Source of the DNA: Callipepla californica brunnescens
Lineage: Eukaryota; Chordata; Aves; Galliformes; Odontophoridae
Direction of reading: 5' to 3'
Length of the DNA stretch: 64,000 bases
Assembly (NCBI GenBank): GCA_023055505.1
Contig: JALIRH010000094.1
Coordinates: 740,578 to 804,577 of the forward strand
Each line of letters opens with the position of its first letter. Positions within the stretch are counted from its first letter, which is position 1. Below the pieces are notes generated by a model. It searched no databases. It saw only the letters and a program-made list of their open reading frames with translations, and was not told the origin of the DNA. The position numbers and the translations under genes were made by a program. Below, one piece after another: positions 28,961 through 45,760 of this stretch.

Positions 28961-31900
28961 CTGTGTGGCCTGCAGAGTTAAATAAATGCTTATTTAGCTC
29001 TCAGTGAGGATAGTGATATTGGCTGTGAAGAGAAAGGGGTCGTCTAAGGGGATAGTGAGAACATAGATAGGAAAATTACAGGACAATGAAATATTAAAAG
29101 AACTCTAGCATTTACTGCAGATAACAGGCCCCTGAGTGGTACAGTTATCAGTGTTTTGAAAGGACTTATAAATACACATCAATGATCTAATAGTCAGATT
29201 TGTCATTACAGTCTAACTTTCTAATTATTTTTCTAGCCAAAAAGGCTATTTCACCAAAGCAAAAGCAAGAAATTTTGTATAGCTGGTTTATGACAAAGCA
29301 TTTGTTAGAATACAATAGTGAAATTATTGGCTAAGATGAAAAAGATCTGATGAATAAGTTTTCTAATCTCAGTTGAAAGAAGGATAGAAATGTAACTAAA
29401 GATAGTATTTTAAAAGTTATTAAACTGGACAGAAGATGTCACAGTGTTTCTGGAAGGACTGATGTTGGCATAGATCATAATGTATTAACGATGCATGTCT
29501 AAAAAGGGCAGTGTTAAGAGGAAAACCAAAAAGTTCAAAAATATCAATATCAGAAGCTAACAGTGTGTTATTCATAGAGGACTAAATGCAGTTATGTCTG
29601 GAGTGCAAAAACTGACATAAAATACAGTAGCTCAGACTGCATTATGAGGTAGTTACAGACTAAAATTAGGAAACTTTTCCTTGAGTTAGAAGATTGCTGT
29701 TATTCATCCAAGTTACATACAGGTCTGTCAGTATTGTCTAGCCGTAACAACCGACCCCTCCCCCCAAAAAAAACCGACCATGACACTATTGCCAGTTTGG
29801 ACAAGGAGATATAAGATGTCATCATATGCATGTTAAAGTTAGTGTTTCTGGGTGGAATGCCTTCTATTCAGGGAAGAATATTTTACACTTAAAACAGTGT
29901 AAATAGCTACTTCAGTGATAAGTAGGATGGCAGAGTCTTGCAAGAGGAAACAGGGGTTTTTATTTAACCTCACACAGCACAATCTGAGAGGGAAGGATGA
30001 TTGCTTTCAGTAAATTCACCAGAGAAAGAAAGCATGAATGCTGGGAAACTGGAGAAATACACAGAATACAGAATGTGATCACAAGGTTATATGAATGTAA
30101 ACAGTCAAGAATGCATTCAAGTTAGTAACAAAAAGAGTTCTGGAACATCCTTCTGTAGGGAATAGTGGAGTGAAAATACCTATCTAGATTTAGGATTTAT
30201 TCCTTGATTAAAAAATTAATATTGTTTATTACTAGGATCTTAGATTCAAGGACCTTGGAAGCATGTTGATTCTGATCCTCCTGTGCAAATTGTATACATT
30301 GCCTTTACAAGTTCTGTGGGAGATAATTTCAGTACATTTTAAACTGATACTTTGTTGAAATTACTTCTTAGCTTCCAGCTGTATTTTGGTGCCTTTACAA
30401 TTCTGGTACCTCATTTTAATCTTGCTGTATAAATCACCTGTTTAGAAGAGAGTATCAACCCAGATTACTGTCAGTCATTTCTAGTTCTGATTTTTTAAAT
30501 TTTTCTTCCATTCCATCTAAAATAAGGAGTGCCCATAGGATGGCATAGTGTAGAGAATAATGTGTAATATGTATGTTGTAGTTTTGGAAAGCATAGTTAG
30601 TCTAATTGTCCAGTTCAAATACTTCAGCCTTCTTAAAGGGAATAACGGTTCTAATGGAGTGAGTAGTTTATTTTCTGACCAAGGAATTTGCATACCAAAT
30701 GCTTGAGGTTACTGACTTTGCATCATGCACCTGCGTGTTTACTTTCAAAAACCATCTTTTTCTTTGAAGGTCTTATTTTATTTTATTTTTTATTTTAGAG
30801 GAAGACAAGCTGTGATTGTTGCCTTATTTTCTTGATTGTTGCAATTAAGCAGTGAAAAAGAATGATACTTCATACTTTGTACTGCTTCAGCACCTGCACA
30901 TACCTGCTATCCACTTCTACTTTGTACCAGAATTTACTGTTTAGGTGCCAGTTTGGTGCAGCTGCTGCTTTGTGTTACCTTTATTTGTATAGCAACATTT
31001 TACTTAAGAGCACCATGGCCTTATCAGTTCAATTATAAGCAGTGATTTGCATTTGTGAGCAAACTCCTCTCTACTCATCAGCCTTAGCTGAAGTAAGGAC
31101 TTAGATGCTGTATATGCTAGCTTCACAAAGCCTCCACCTTGGCAGTGCGCAGCTGTTGACCACATTTAATAAAAATGATAAGAAAGTTGGAGGCTGGTGT
31201 TGTTGTGTCCTACCCACGTTTCCTGCTTGTGAAAGAGTCTTCATCTGTCTGGGATTCCTTATATTTTAATCTCTGTCTCATTAAATCTAAAATGTTTAAA
31301 TTAATGGCCATAGTATTCTAATTTTGATAGAGCATAGCTCTGGGAGAGAGTATTTTCCTCTGTATGTGAAATGAATTTTTCTTTCAAACTTTTTCCACCA
31401 GTTTCCTCAGGTTGACAATTCTTAGCTTTTGTAATATAATGAGTAATGGAATTAGCCATTGCTGATCTAACTGGTAATTAATTATGCCAACTGGTACTCT
31501 TTAAGTATTCAAACATGCAGAGAAGATAATTCTTATTTATCGTCAAGCCAAAGCTATGGAATATATAGCCATATCTCAGAAAAAGGAGTTACTATTTGCA
31601 CTCATTTCAATTTCAGTGGCAGGGACAGGTCCACCATTTATTCCTGTAGTCTGTTTCAAAAAGATGAATCACTGAATACTTATTAAAAAAAGAATGAATA
31701 ATCTCCCTACCTATGTGGATTGCTCTTCAAAGTTGAGCATTGTAAAGTAGTCCCTCTTATATTTTCTTTTGATTCTTTACCCACACAATTGCTTTGTTTA
31801 TTATTAGCCTTGATTGTTTAGCAAACATCAATATGATTTCACTCATATAGGAACTGTAATTTGTATACTGTGTTTCCATCTGTGAGCATTCATATTCTCA

Positions 31901-32388
31901 CCACTCTACACTGAATTTCAGTGTTTGTAAAGAAGTGTGAAATTTGCTAGAAATGAGAGAGCATCTTTGTAATTGTCTCTCCCTTTTAAATTCTAAATAG
32001 AAAGTGGATAGATAGATGGGTAGCAACTTGCTTCTGGCCCCATACTACCAGAGAAAAGGGGTACAAAACCAGATACGTAGGAAGTAGGCCTAATTATTTA
32101 CATTTAATTCTGCTAACAATTATACTGACCAAATGGGTGGAATTATGTACTTATGCACACATTGTAAACAATTCCAAGGTAAAACTGGAAACATTGAGCA
32201 CAAATACTTTCTAAGCAAAAACCTTTTGAAAAATTACTAGATCTCGTAATGAGTTTTAGCTTGCTTACCATTTGAGTATTTGCATGTGAGCAAATAGAAC
32301 TGACGCAGTGAGCTGTCACCCTTGGTTGTTTGCAGTCAGCTCTAATAATTTATTCTGATCCTTCTTCCCTTCAGCATGTATCTTGCTA

Positions 32389-32490
32389 GTTGCCAGGCAA
32401 CCATAAGTGATCTTTTACTGCGCATGCAGTAGCTCTGGTGGTTGTTATTTTTTTCTAATTATAAAAGTGAGGCCGGGGACTGAAATCTGA
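32389..32490 (+). promoter_or_regulatory. Promoter-like cluster: X-box, NRF1-like site, TATA box
   Basis: Within about 80 bases the sequence has GTTGCCAGGCAAC (32389-32401), which fits the RFX X-box consensus with two inverted half-sites. It then has TGCGCATGCA (32419-32428), close to an NRF1 site, and TATAAAA (32460-32466), followed by a GC-richer GTGAGGCCGGGGACTG. The spacing suits a TATA promoter with a start near 32490, inside the intron before the main bromodomain exon. No in-phase first exon to the acceptor at 35578 was found, so it may be an enhancer or a start for a non-coding or out-of-frame transcript. Strength and conservation cannot be judged from the sequence alone. Confidence 0.35.
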
Positions 32491-33622
32491 ATATCGCTTT
32501 AATAATGATTAATTATTAATAATTTTCTCCAGTTGTACCAGTGACATGGCCCATGACTGTCAGAAAGTATTGAATGCTTTTACAATATACATGGTTGTAT
32601 ACAAAGAGCAGGAGATAGCTGTCTTTGTGAGAGGTATAACTGTATAATCTGTTATTGATCTGCGTAGACAAAATAAGGCATTCCTTTTATGCCTGCTGCA
32701 TATTTCATGCCCTTAGTGTTTTGTTGTTGGCTTTTTTTTTCATGACCTTAAGTAATTCTCAGTAATTAATTGCATCAAACACAAGCTTGAAGGTTTTCTG
32801 TGGCATTCTTAATTTAATAGAATGTGTGAGCAAGCTACAGTTGGCTAGATTTATACATTGAAAATACAATATTGCTGTGAATAGTTTACTACTGTTAAGT
32901 TTTTCAAATAAAATACAATATAAGGGTGTATGCGTGTATGTAGAAAGGAGTGGAAGGGGGAGAAATTACAGAGCTATGGAAAAAAAGGTGTGCATTATAT
33001 ATAGCTTTTTTAATATTGCAAATATGCTCAATGTATTCTGGAATCTGATGAAAATTTTGAGGTTATTAGTAGCTGTTTGTACTTAAATAATATTACGGGT
33101 GGTTGGTTTATTTGCTAGACTCTGAAATGTACTTGAAGCAGCACCTATGTCAGTTGTTTTGTATTTTTTCTCAAATAGATATCTTTGTTAGAAGAAGCCT
33201 GCTGATGTTTAAAACACAGCAGTGGTAGCTCAGTCTTTGCATGTCAAATCCATACTGTATAGAGTTTTGAAAGCAACTTTTTTATTTTGTAAATTGTGTA
33301 CTGTGTTCTTAATACATTGCTTTTAGCAGTCTGAGATGAAAACAGATTCTGTTATCTGACATGACACTGTCACTCCCAGAGATCATTAATAGGATCACTA
33401 CCTTTAAATCTGCAGTATAAACAACTACCACTTTGACATGAGAAGTATTAAAAAATTAAGGGATTTGACTCTTTATAGTAATTCAGTACTGAAGGAGATG
33501 TAGAGATAAGAGAGCATCATAATTACTGTCTATCAAGAGAGAAATTATAAAATCTGTGATGACAATTTTGTTGCCATTCTATCACATTGTTTATTTTGGT
33601 AACAGAGAGATTCCCAAATGAA

Positions 33623-33701
33623 CTAGATTTATTTGGGAAGGTCGAACTACTATTATCTCCAGAAGTCCATTCTAATCCCTATAATTCTGTGATTCTGTGA
33701 G
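33623..33701 (+). mobile_element. Short CR1 tail
   Basis: A very degraded sense CR1 end: GGGAAGGTCGAACTACTATT, TCTAATCCCTATAATTC and a doubled TTCTGTGA tail unit. Old and short. Confidence 0.65.
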
Positions 33702-35540
33702 ATCTGTTGCCTAAGGTTGCTACTAAACCATGCTACTAAACTGACTGGAGCATGAGGTGAAAATGGTCTGTCAGGTTGTTTATACCAACGTTTGTTTAGT
33801 GTGTATAGGCTTAACACTTACCTTTCCTGATTGAGTGGTGCAGTATGCCTTCTTATCTCAGTGTGCAGCCACAGCACCAAGAAGTATGGTTATGTATGCA
33901 CCATGATCCTTCATATACAGCCAGGAGACAGTCTGGCAATTACTGTAAGCAGACAAAGGGAACAAGTTCTGCTGCTGCAAATCAGAAAAAAATGATGATG
34001 AGGCAGGGGTAGATTTACAACGTTAACATTGGATGGAAAAATACTCTAATGCAAGTTGTCCATAAGGATGTTGGTTGGACAACATTGATTAGCAATCTGT
34101 GATTAGAACTTAATATTAGTGTCCTCTGTGATGAAGAGGATATAATGAGAAAAAGTGTCCTGAGAACATTAAGAAATCTTGGATTAGGTGAGCAACAGCT
34201 GCTTAAAAAATGGCAAAGTTCTGTTTATTCTTGTTTGGTCATTGATCTCTCAGTTTCCCAAAGCAAATTTGAGTATTTAAAGATTCTGGTAATAGAGCAG
34301 ACATTAAGAGATGTCTGAGGTATGATAGGCATTCATGAATGTCTTAAAGGACAAAGCTGTTCTGTACTTCTCACCATCCTTATCTTCTGTAGCAGAATTG
34401 CCTCAATTAACCTTTGATTCAGCATCAATTTAACATGTCTGGTATGATCCCACATCATTATGAAGGGTGTCTGGAAGATTGAAGCTGAGGTGGAGACTGA
34501 GACTAGGCAGTAACATTCTCCTTAATGAATTCTTATGAGGGTTTGCCTGTTAAGTTACCATCCAAAGTGGAAATGAGAAAACAGGACTGTGAGAGAGGGA
34601 GGTATGTGATGAGCCAGGAAATGACATGTGAATGCCCTGTGCTATGAGTTATGGTTCTTCTCAGCAGAAATTTATTTCCATTAACTTGATGTGAGACTCA
34701 AAAATAAAAAAAATAAACACAACCTTAAGCTTGTAAGTGATATCAGCATGTTTGGTCTCCAACTATCCTACAGTCGTGTATTAGTTGGAAATCTATATGT
34801 GGGAAAATTAAGAAACAAACAATCAAAAACAAATAGAATAATGGAGGATTTACGTTTTTAATAGAGGATTACCAATGGTAAATGTGGAAACCTTAGGAAT
34901 TCTGAACACCTTCAAATAATGTAACAAGTGCACAGAGAATTAGAAGATTTTAGGTATTACATTATTTCAGATGGCTGAAGAAGTACAAATCACAGTAGAG
35001 ATTTTCAGTACAGTTAGAATGATCTTCCTAGGATCCTAACACTCGTTAGTGGAAGTTAATAATGTTTGTCATTGTAAAATCTAGTTGTTTTGATAGCAAT
35101 CAGCATCTGGTATAACCAAAGTCAGTGTGAACAAGAGGTGTGTTGTGACCAGGAGGTACAAAAACAACAATAAAACGATTGAAGAACATTAACTTAGAGT
35201 TACAGGGGGAAGACATGTTATAAGTTATGAAACAAAGTTTAGAAAAAGGTAAGACTGCACTTGTCAGAGTGCTGCAGTATTCACATTCATGTCCTGATCC
35301 TGCTTTCATGAGGTTCCATGACACTTCTAATCCTATAATGGTCGTGATATTTTAGGGCAGAGCAGAAAGATTTATATTAAATCAGAAATCAATTTATTAA
35401 AATAATAATAATAGAATAATTAAGAGATCGCTTTCTAGGTCTTTGAAAGAAGAGGGGTTGGAGTTGTATTTTTGCTGTTGTTTATTTGTTTTTTAATGAT
35501 TTGATTGTGTGATCATTGTGTATTGAGGAAGTTGTAGTAA

Positions 35541-40541
<5,001 letters not shown>

Positions 40542-40674
40542 ATCTATGAGGATTCCATTGTTCTTCAGTCTGTGTTCAAAAGTGCAAGACAGAAGATTGC
40601 CAAAGAAGAAGAAAGTGAGGATGAAAGCAATGATGATGAAGATGATGATGATGAAGAGGAGTCAGAGTCAGAAT
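40542..40674 (+). CDS. SMARCA2: SMARCA2 exon: bromodomain helix C and acidic tail
   Basis: This 133-nt exon encodes 44 residues plus one base. [20 protein letters not shown] is the last bromodomain helix. [20 protein letters not shown] then forms an acidic tract, ending SESE. The tract is encoded by repeated GAT/GAA/GAG codons (about 40618-40662), a run prone to length change. Where human BRM has mostly glutamate (NEEEEEEDEEE), this has mostly aspartate. The acceptor is TTGTAG and the donor is GAAT|GTGAGT. The split codon T|CA gives serine, where human BRM has alanine. Confidence 0.95.
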
Positions 40675-42119
40675 GTGAGTCCCCTGCTAAATAAAGAAAA
40701 TGTCAGGGGTAATTAGTTATTCTAGTTTCTGCTGTTAGATTCAGTTTTCCGTGGAGGAAAGCAACTTCTTAGAAAGTTTACTGCATTCAGCTTTTTCTTC
40801 TGCTTTTTCTGGCTTAGAGTATAATAAACTATTTTTAACCAATGGAAACAAACAGCAGAAGAGCATGTGGGAACAGTTCTAACTGGCACTTTTTGTCCTG
40901 TTCACATTATTTGGAATTAAAAGTACTAGGAAGGCTAAATACAGTTTTGATCCATGAGTGATCAGCCTTTCAGGCACGATGAAACATGAGAATCATCACC
41001 TAATTAAGAAGGTGGTGCAAATGTTCTTCAGCAGGACAAGGATGGAGTGAAATTGAGTTTGTTTCAAGAGCAGGAGCTGGTACCCATTCTTCAGTGTGCC
41101 AAGTTATGGAATAGGTCACAGCTGGGTAGAAAGTTCAGTGTATTCAGGTAACCACAGTGTGATGCAGGAAAAGCTGGAGCATGTATTCCAAGAAGAGGAG
41201 GAACTTCTAAACCCTTGTTGAAACATTCTGACAGTATTTTCTCTCCCTTAATGAAAATATTTGTCTTTTCCATTCTGAAATTTAATCTGGTGCCTATATA
41301 CTGTTCTAGTGATTAACTAATGTATTAGAAGTGTCCTAGCATACTAATGGCCATAATGTAGCAAGGATCCACCCTTACAGAAGACCTGTTCTCCATACTG
41401 CCTTTCAGTTCTCCTTATTGATTTGTATTTCTTTGGTGGGAGCATGATCACAAAACTTGAAGTTCCTGTAGATTCAGAAATGTAATATAGTAGAAATTGA
41501 GGCATCCTTTCATTCCACTTTGTTCCACCCAGTATCATTACTCTTCAGCTATCCCTTCTGTATGGTTACAGAAACATTAGTACTTTGCCCTGAGCTGCTC
41601 TTAGGAAAACAACAGGTGGCTCTGCAGAACATGTAAGAACATGGAAGAACATGGAAGAGCAGCAGCTTACTTGGAAATCAAGCACTTAATATGTTCTTCT
41701 GAAAGATATTTGCTCCAGATTTGCTGGTCACCTCCACTTAACATTTCTGTAATTTAAAATGTCACAACTGTTTGCTTGTGCAAAGGATAAACTTCCCTGT
41801 ATTTCTAGGTAAGAAAGTGTTTTTAGGTTTGGATCTTCTCACGAAACTGGTTACTGCCCATTGAATGTGAAAAAGAAGAGTTATATGGTCAAGTTATACT
41901 CCATAGATTAATACAAGTTATTGCTACAACAATCAAGAAGTAGAGAAATAAAAGCAGGTATCTCTGGTTGTTTCATGGTCCAGATGAAGAACAGGGAGAG
42001 TATCTTTTGCTGCTACCAAGGGAGAATTTCTGCCAACAGATACAGCATTTAAAAGTCGATAGGTGATCTTCGGTAGTTTATTTTATTCACAGTCATGTAC
42101 ACTGTTATACTTTCTGCAG
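40675..42119 (+). other. Intron (1.4 kb)
   Basis: Starts GTGAGT and ends TTTCTGCAG. No repeats of note and no coding signal seen. An AGAACATGG-type short duplication occurs near 41635-41655. Confidence 0.85.
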
Positions 42120-42262
42120 CAAAATCAGTGAAAGTCAAAATCAAGCTGAATAAGAAGGATGAAAAAAGTCGGGAGAAGGGAAAAGGCAAGAAGAGGCAAA
42201 GCCGAGCAAAAGCCAAACCTGTTGTGAGTGATGATGATAGTGATGAGGATCAAGATGAAAAT
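42120..42262 (+). CDS. SMARCA2: SMARCA2 exon: basic C-terminal segment
   Basis: This 143-nt exon (two bases completing a serine codon, then 47 codons) encodes [20 protein letters not shown], then [20 protein letters not shown] and DEDQDEN. It is lysine- and arginine-rich, followed by an acidic end. KLNKKD and KGKGKK are the BRM form; BRG1 has KLGRKEKAQ. The [11 protein letters not shown] part is common to both paralogues. The region has low complexity and is probably disordered. The acceptor is TTTCTGCAG and the donor is AAT|GTAAGT. Confidence 0.96.
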
Positions 42263-42925
42263 GTAAGTTTTGTTCACTGAGACTGTGGAAGTGGTTACAG
42301 TGATTGCGTCTCTGCCCTGTCCTGCTTGCTGTCAGAATTCTCACCTATTCATGCTTAAGCACGTATTTAATCTGGATTCATCATCTTGAAAGAATTTGGC
42401 CAGGGTGTTAACTGTATCTGAGTATGTTTAGGAGATCTGGTCCCAGTGCTGAAAGACAGGAAGTCTTAATAGTTTGGAGAAAAATTTTGGAGAAAAAGCT
42501 CCAAGAAGTTTGGAACTTACCTCTTGGAGCTATTCCCACCTTTTTAGAACCTTTAAACCATGTGGTTTGTTTGCTTTCATCCCTAGATAAAAAACTTGTA
42601 GCTTGATTTTTTTTTTTTTTGATAGTTGCTTCTATAAATGCAACAAATGAAAACCAACCTCTTCCAAGTTGTTTTTAAACATCTGGATAGATAGGAATAC
42701 TTGATGTTTCCTTACTCAGTGTCTTTTCTTCTCTAAAGAAGCCTTCAGGAACTGAATCAAATGTCTTGAAAAAGAAATATTACATAACTACATTTCTTAA
42801 GACTACTTTGATGTGTCAATTTAATTGTCATCTTTCTTCCCTTCTCTTTCTTTTTTCTTCTTTAACAAATTCCACAGAATAGCTGGCAAAGAATTTCTGA
42901 TTTGTCTTGTGTCTCTTACCTCTAG
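42263..42925 (+). other. Last intron (0.66 kb)
   Basis: Starts GTAAGT and ends TTACCTCTAG. Nothing but AT-rich sequence and a T-run near 42608-42620. Confidence 0.9.
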
Positions 42926-42961
42926 GACCAGTCGGAAGCAAGCGGAAGTGATGATGAGTGA
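42926..42961 (+). CDS. SMARCA2: SMARCA2 terminal exon (coding part) with TGA stop
   Basis: The final coding segment is 36 nt: DQSEASGSDDE and a TGA stop at 42959-42961. Human BRM ends with the comparable EQSEGSGTDDE, so the C-terminus is conserved. It is too short for an open-frame list and was found from the splice phase and the family ending. The acceptor is CTTACCTCTAG in phase 0. The exon continues into the 3' UTR. Confidence 0.95.
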   Translation, partial: DQSEASGSDDE

Positions 42962-43888
42962 TCCATAGGGTTTATTTTCTTGGCAGAACTGACCCCTTCC
43001 CCTTCTCTTCTCCCTTCTCCTATTTTACGCCCAGTGAATTCATTTTGTCAAATAGACATTGGGTTGTTTCTGTATTCTCATTCTCTATAAATTAGCTTTA
43101 GGATAGTGCCAGACAAACATATGATATCATGGTGTAAAAAAAAAAAAAAAAAGAAAAAAAAAAAAAGTAATGTTGTGACCAAATGGGCCTCAAAGATTTA
43201 CAAAGCAAAACAAAACAAAAACACATCAAAAAAAGCTTTTGATGGAAAATGTGGGTTAGTAGTATATTTCTATGGGCTGGGTTTAGCTTGGTAATGGTTT
43301 GGTTTTGCCTGGTTTTATCATTTGATAAAAAGTTTTTAAGTGGCATTGGAAAGACAGAAAAAAAAAAAGTCTTTTGTAGCGTTGATAACCAGGAGAAGCC
43401 ATTAAAAGTCACTGGTTATTTTATTGTTCATCAGGCATTTTTAGAGGTTTTTATTTCTTCTGTATTGTGGGGTTTTTTTGGTGTTTTTTTTTTTTTTTTT
43501 TTTTTACACTGTGGTACATATATGCAACTTTGTTTAATAGCTTATATTTGTACAGTAGTTAGCTTCATCCATTTTGTCCCATTTATGTTTTTCCACTTAC
43601 GCTTGACGATCTTCAGAAAAAAGCTTTTTGAATTGTATCAAATTTATGTCTACTGTAAACTTTGCTTAACTTTTTTCTCCTTGATTAAAAAAGTTTGGTT
43701 GAAAAATGCTATTGAATATTGCAATCTATATAGTGTAATGGATGGCTTCTTTCATCAGACTGATCTTCTATGTTACCGATGTGGATTATCACCTTTTCCC
43801 TAAAGTGTACTTAATCTTTGCTTTCTTTGCACAATGTCTTTGGTTGCAAGTCATAAGCCTGAGGCAAATAAAATTCCAGTAATTTTGA
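42962..43888 (+). other. SMARCA2: SMARCA2 3' untranslated region
   Basis: The 3' UTR is about 0.93 kb from the TGA to just after the poly(A) signal. It has a near-continuous A-run (43136-43167, one G) and a T-run (43484-43505) about 320 bases downstream. These could pair in the RNA. Long open frames here are low-complexity and not genes. The exact cleavage site is inferred. Confidence 0.85.
43867..43872 (+). promoter_or_regulatory. Polyadenylation signal AATAAA
   Basis: A canonical AATAAA at 43867-43872, with the GU-rich GTGTGGTGTTGGTGCTTTC about 20 bases downstream (43891-43910). That arrangement is typical of a cleavage site near 43885-43890. A second AATAAA at 43913-43918 could serve as an alternative. 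Confidence 0.85.
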
Positions 43889-45092
43889 AGAGTGTGGTGT
43901 TGGTGCTTTCTTAATAAAGAGATAATCTTGCTCAATAGACAGTCTTGTGTTAATGAGTTCCACAAAAACCTTCTTATAGTAGGGATGAGAGGGCAAGAAT
44001 GTTTCCTGAGGAGAAGTCTGCTGTGGTCTGTCCTGAGCACATTAAATTAAGAACTCATTCAAATACTATGGAATTGTCTACAGAGACAAAGCATTTGATG
44101 CATACTAAAATAATAATAAAGCTGAAGTAGTAAAATAATAATTTGAATTGTAATTCATTACTTAATTACAATTCAAATGATTACGCAATAAATTAATTGA
44201 TTTCTTTTTATTTATGTTCACAGGTTTTAGTGGGTGTGAAAACAATCAGTTACATGGGTAGACATTTATGCAGTCTATAAATCTGTAGATCAGGTTATTT
44301 AAGTATTTCCTTGAGATATAAAGGTTGTGATTGACTAAGATGTGGTAGCGAAGTGCTTGAATTACATAGTATCTACAGTTAATTATCTACTCTGTGTGGA
44401 AATCAAAACTTCTTGGGTTTGACATATATTCAGTAAAAAATATGCAAGTTTATAACTTCCTATGTAAATAGAACCTTTATTTATTACCTGAACAGTTTTC
44501 AGCAAGTGTCTGTTCCATTTCTTTATGCTACTCTGCTGTGTATTGACTACTTCCTCTAGCTCAGTTGAACAGCAGTTTTACTCAATTTGTGTGCATTAGC
44601 CCCATGATGAGATAATTTTTTACCTTCATATAGTCTTATCAATTTCAAGCATTTCATTTGTTGTACTAGAGACATAATGGCCTTGGATGGTAACAGTATG
44701 TCCTGGTGGAGGTAAAGTTTTTTTTGCTTGGACATAAATTTGCCTTAAGCAATAAGAATAGAAATGAAATATTCCTGTCATGCTTATTTTTCTTTCACTA
44801 CAGAGGTAGCTACTGTAATTTACATTTATGTGTACTTGGAGATACGAAGTAAATTTTTTGAAGCATTTAATCAGGCATATACTTTCATGACCTGTGAATC
44901 TAAAGCTTTCCATACAATGCTTTGACAGGAGGTAACTGTAAGTTGACTGGGTTTGGTCACATTGAAAAATGAATCTTTTCCAAAATCGCTTTTTGCCATT
45001 GTCACTCCCTGTGTATGCCCTGTCTCAGTGGGTGATGACTGTCTTTCACATTGATCTCAGAAGGACATGTTAATTTCATCTGTGTGTAAAAG
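43889..45092. other. Downstream flank with a perfect hairpin
   Basis: AT-rich intergenic sequence after the gene. It holds a hairpin at 44141-44178. Nothing else identified. Confidence 0.7.
44141..44178. repeat. Perfect 15-bp inverted repeat (hairpin)
   Basis: The arms ATTTGAATTGTAATT (44141-44155) and AATTACAATTCAAAT (44164-44178) are exact reverse complements. They are separated by the 8-base loop CATTACTT. They lie about 250 bases beyond the SMARCA2 poly(A) site. The arms are AT-rich but of mixed sequence, so the match is unlikely to be due to simple repeats alone. Confidence 0.9.
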
Positions 45093-45760
45093 TACCCGGA
45101 GCAGCTTGAAGAAAAAGTGCTGGGGTTCTTGAACGATACCACATTGAACATTTCCAGTCAGCAGTGTGCCCATGTGGCAAAAAAATCTAAAAGTGTCCTA
45201 GGACGCATTAGAAATATTGCCAGCTAGTCAAGGGAGGTTATCTTCACTTTGTTTAGCACTGGTGAGACCACAGATAGAGTGCTGTGTCCAGTTCTGCTAT
45301 CTTTATTTCTGAAGAGACCAGGACATACTGAAGCAAATCCAGAAAAAGAGCAAAATAAGGTGGTTAAGGTACTGGAGCATCTGAAGTGCAAAAGAGGAGG
45401 CTGAGAAAACTGAGACTGGAGGAAGAAAAGGTTTGGGAGGATCCTTACTTTGTGAATCAGTATCTGAAGGAAGAGTGCCATGAGGATGGATCCAGGCTCT
45501 TTTCAGTGGGGCTCAGTGTGAGGACAAGAGGTAGTGGGCACAAACTGAAATACAGACGCTTCTATCTGAACATCAGAAAACACTGTTTACTGTGCGAGTG
45601 ACAGAGCACTGGCATAGACTGCCCAGAGAGGTTTTGGAGATCTTCAAAACCACCTGGACATGGTCCTGGACAGACTGACTGTGTATGGCCATTGTTAAGG
45701 GATTGGACAAAGTGTCATCCAGAGTCTGCTTCCAGTCTCAAACTTTTTGTGATTCTGGGA
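45093..45760 (+). mobile_element. CR1 LINE, diverged copy (0.67 kb)
   Basis: A sense copy with CGGAGCAGCTTGAAGAAAAA, CAGCAGTGTGCCCATGTGGC, CTGTGTCCAGTTCTGCTATC, GAAGTGCAAAAGAGGAGGC and GCATAGACTGCCCAGAGAGG. It ends in a degraded GTGATTCTGGGAGAG tail. Old and frame-broken. Confidence 0.82.

Noticed and set aside
32544..32645. 33-codon frame downstream of the promoter-like cluster
   Set aside because: Its possible donor (GAG|GTATAA) gives the wrong phase for the exon at 35579.
43249..43803. 184-residue open frame, the longest on the + strand
   Set aside because: It lies in the SMARCA2 3' UTR, spans a T-run and reads as low-complexity phenylalanine/leucine-rich text with no domain.
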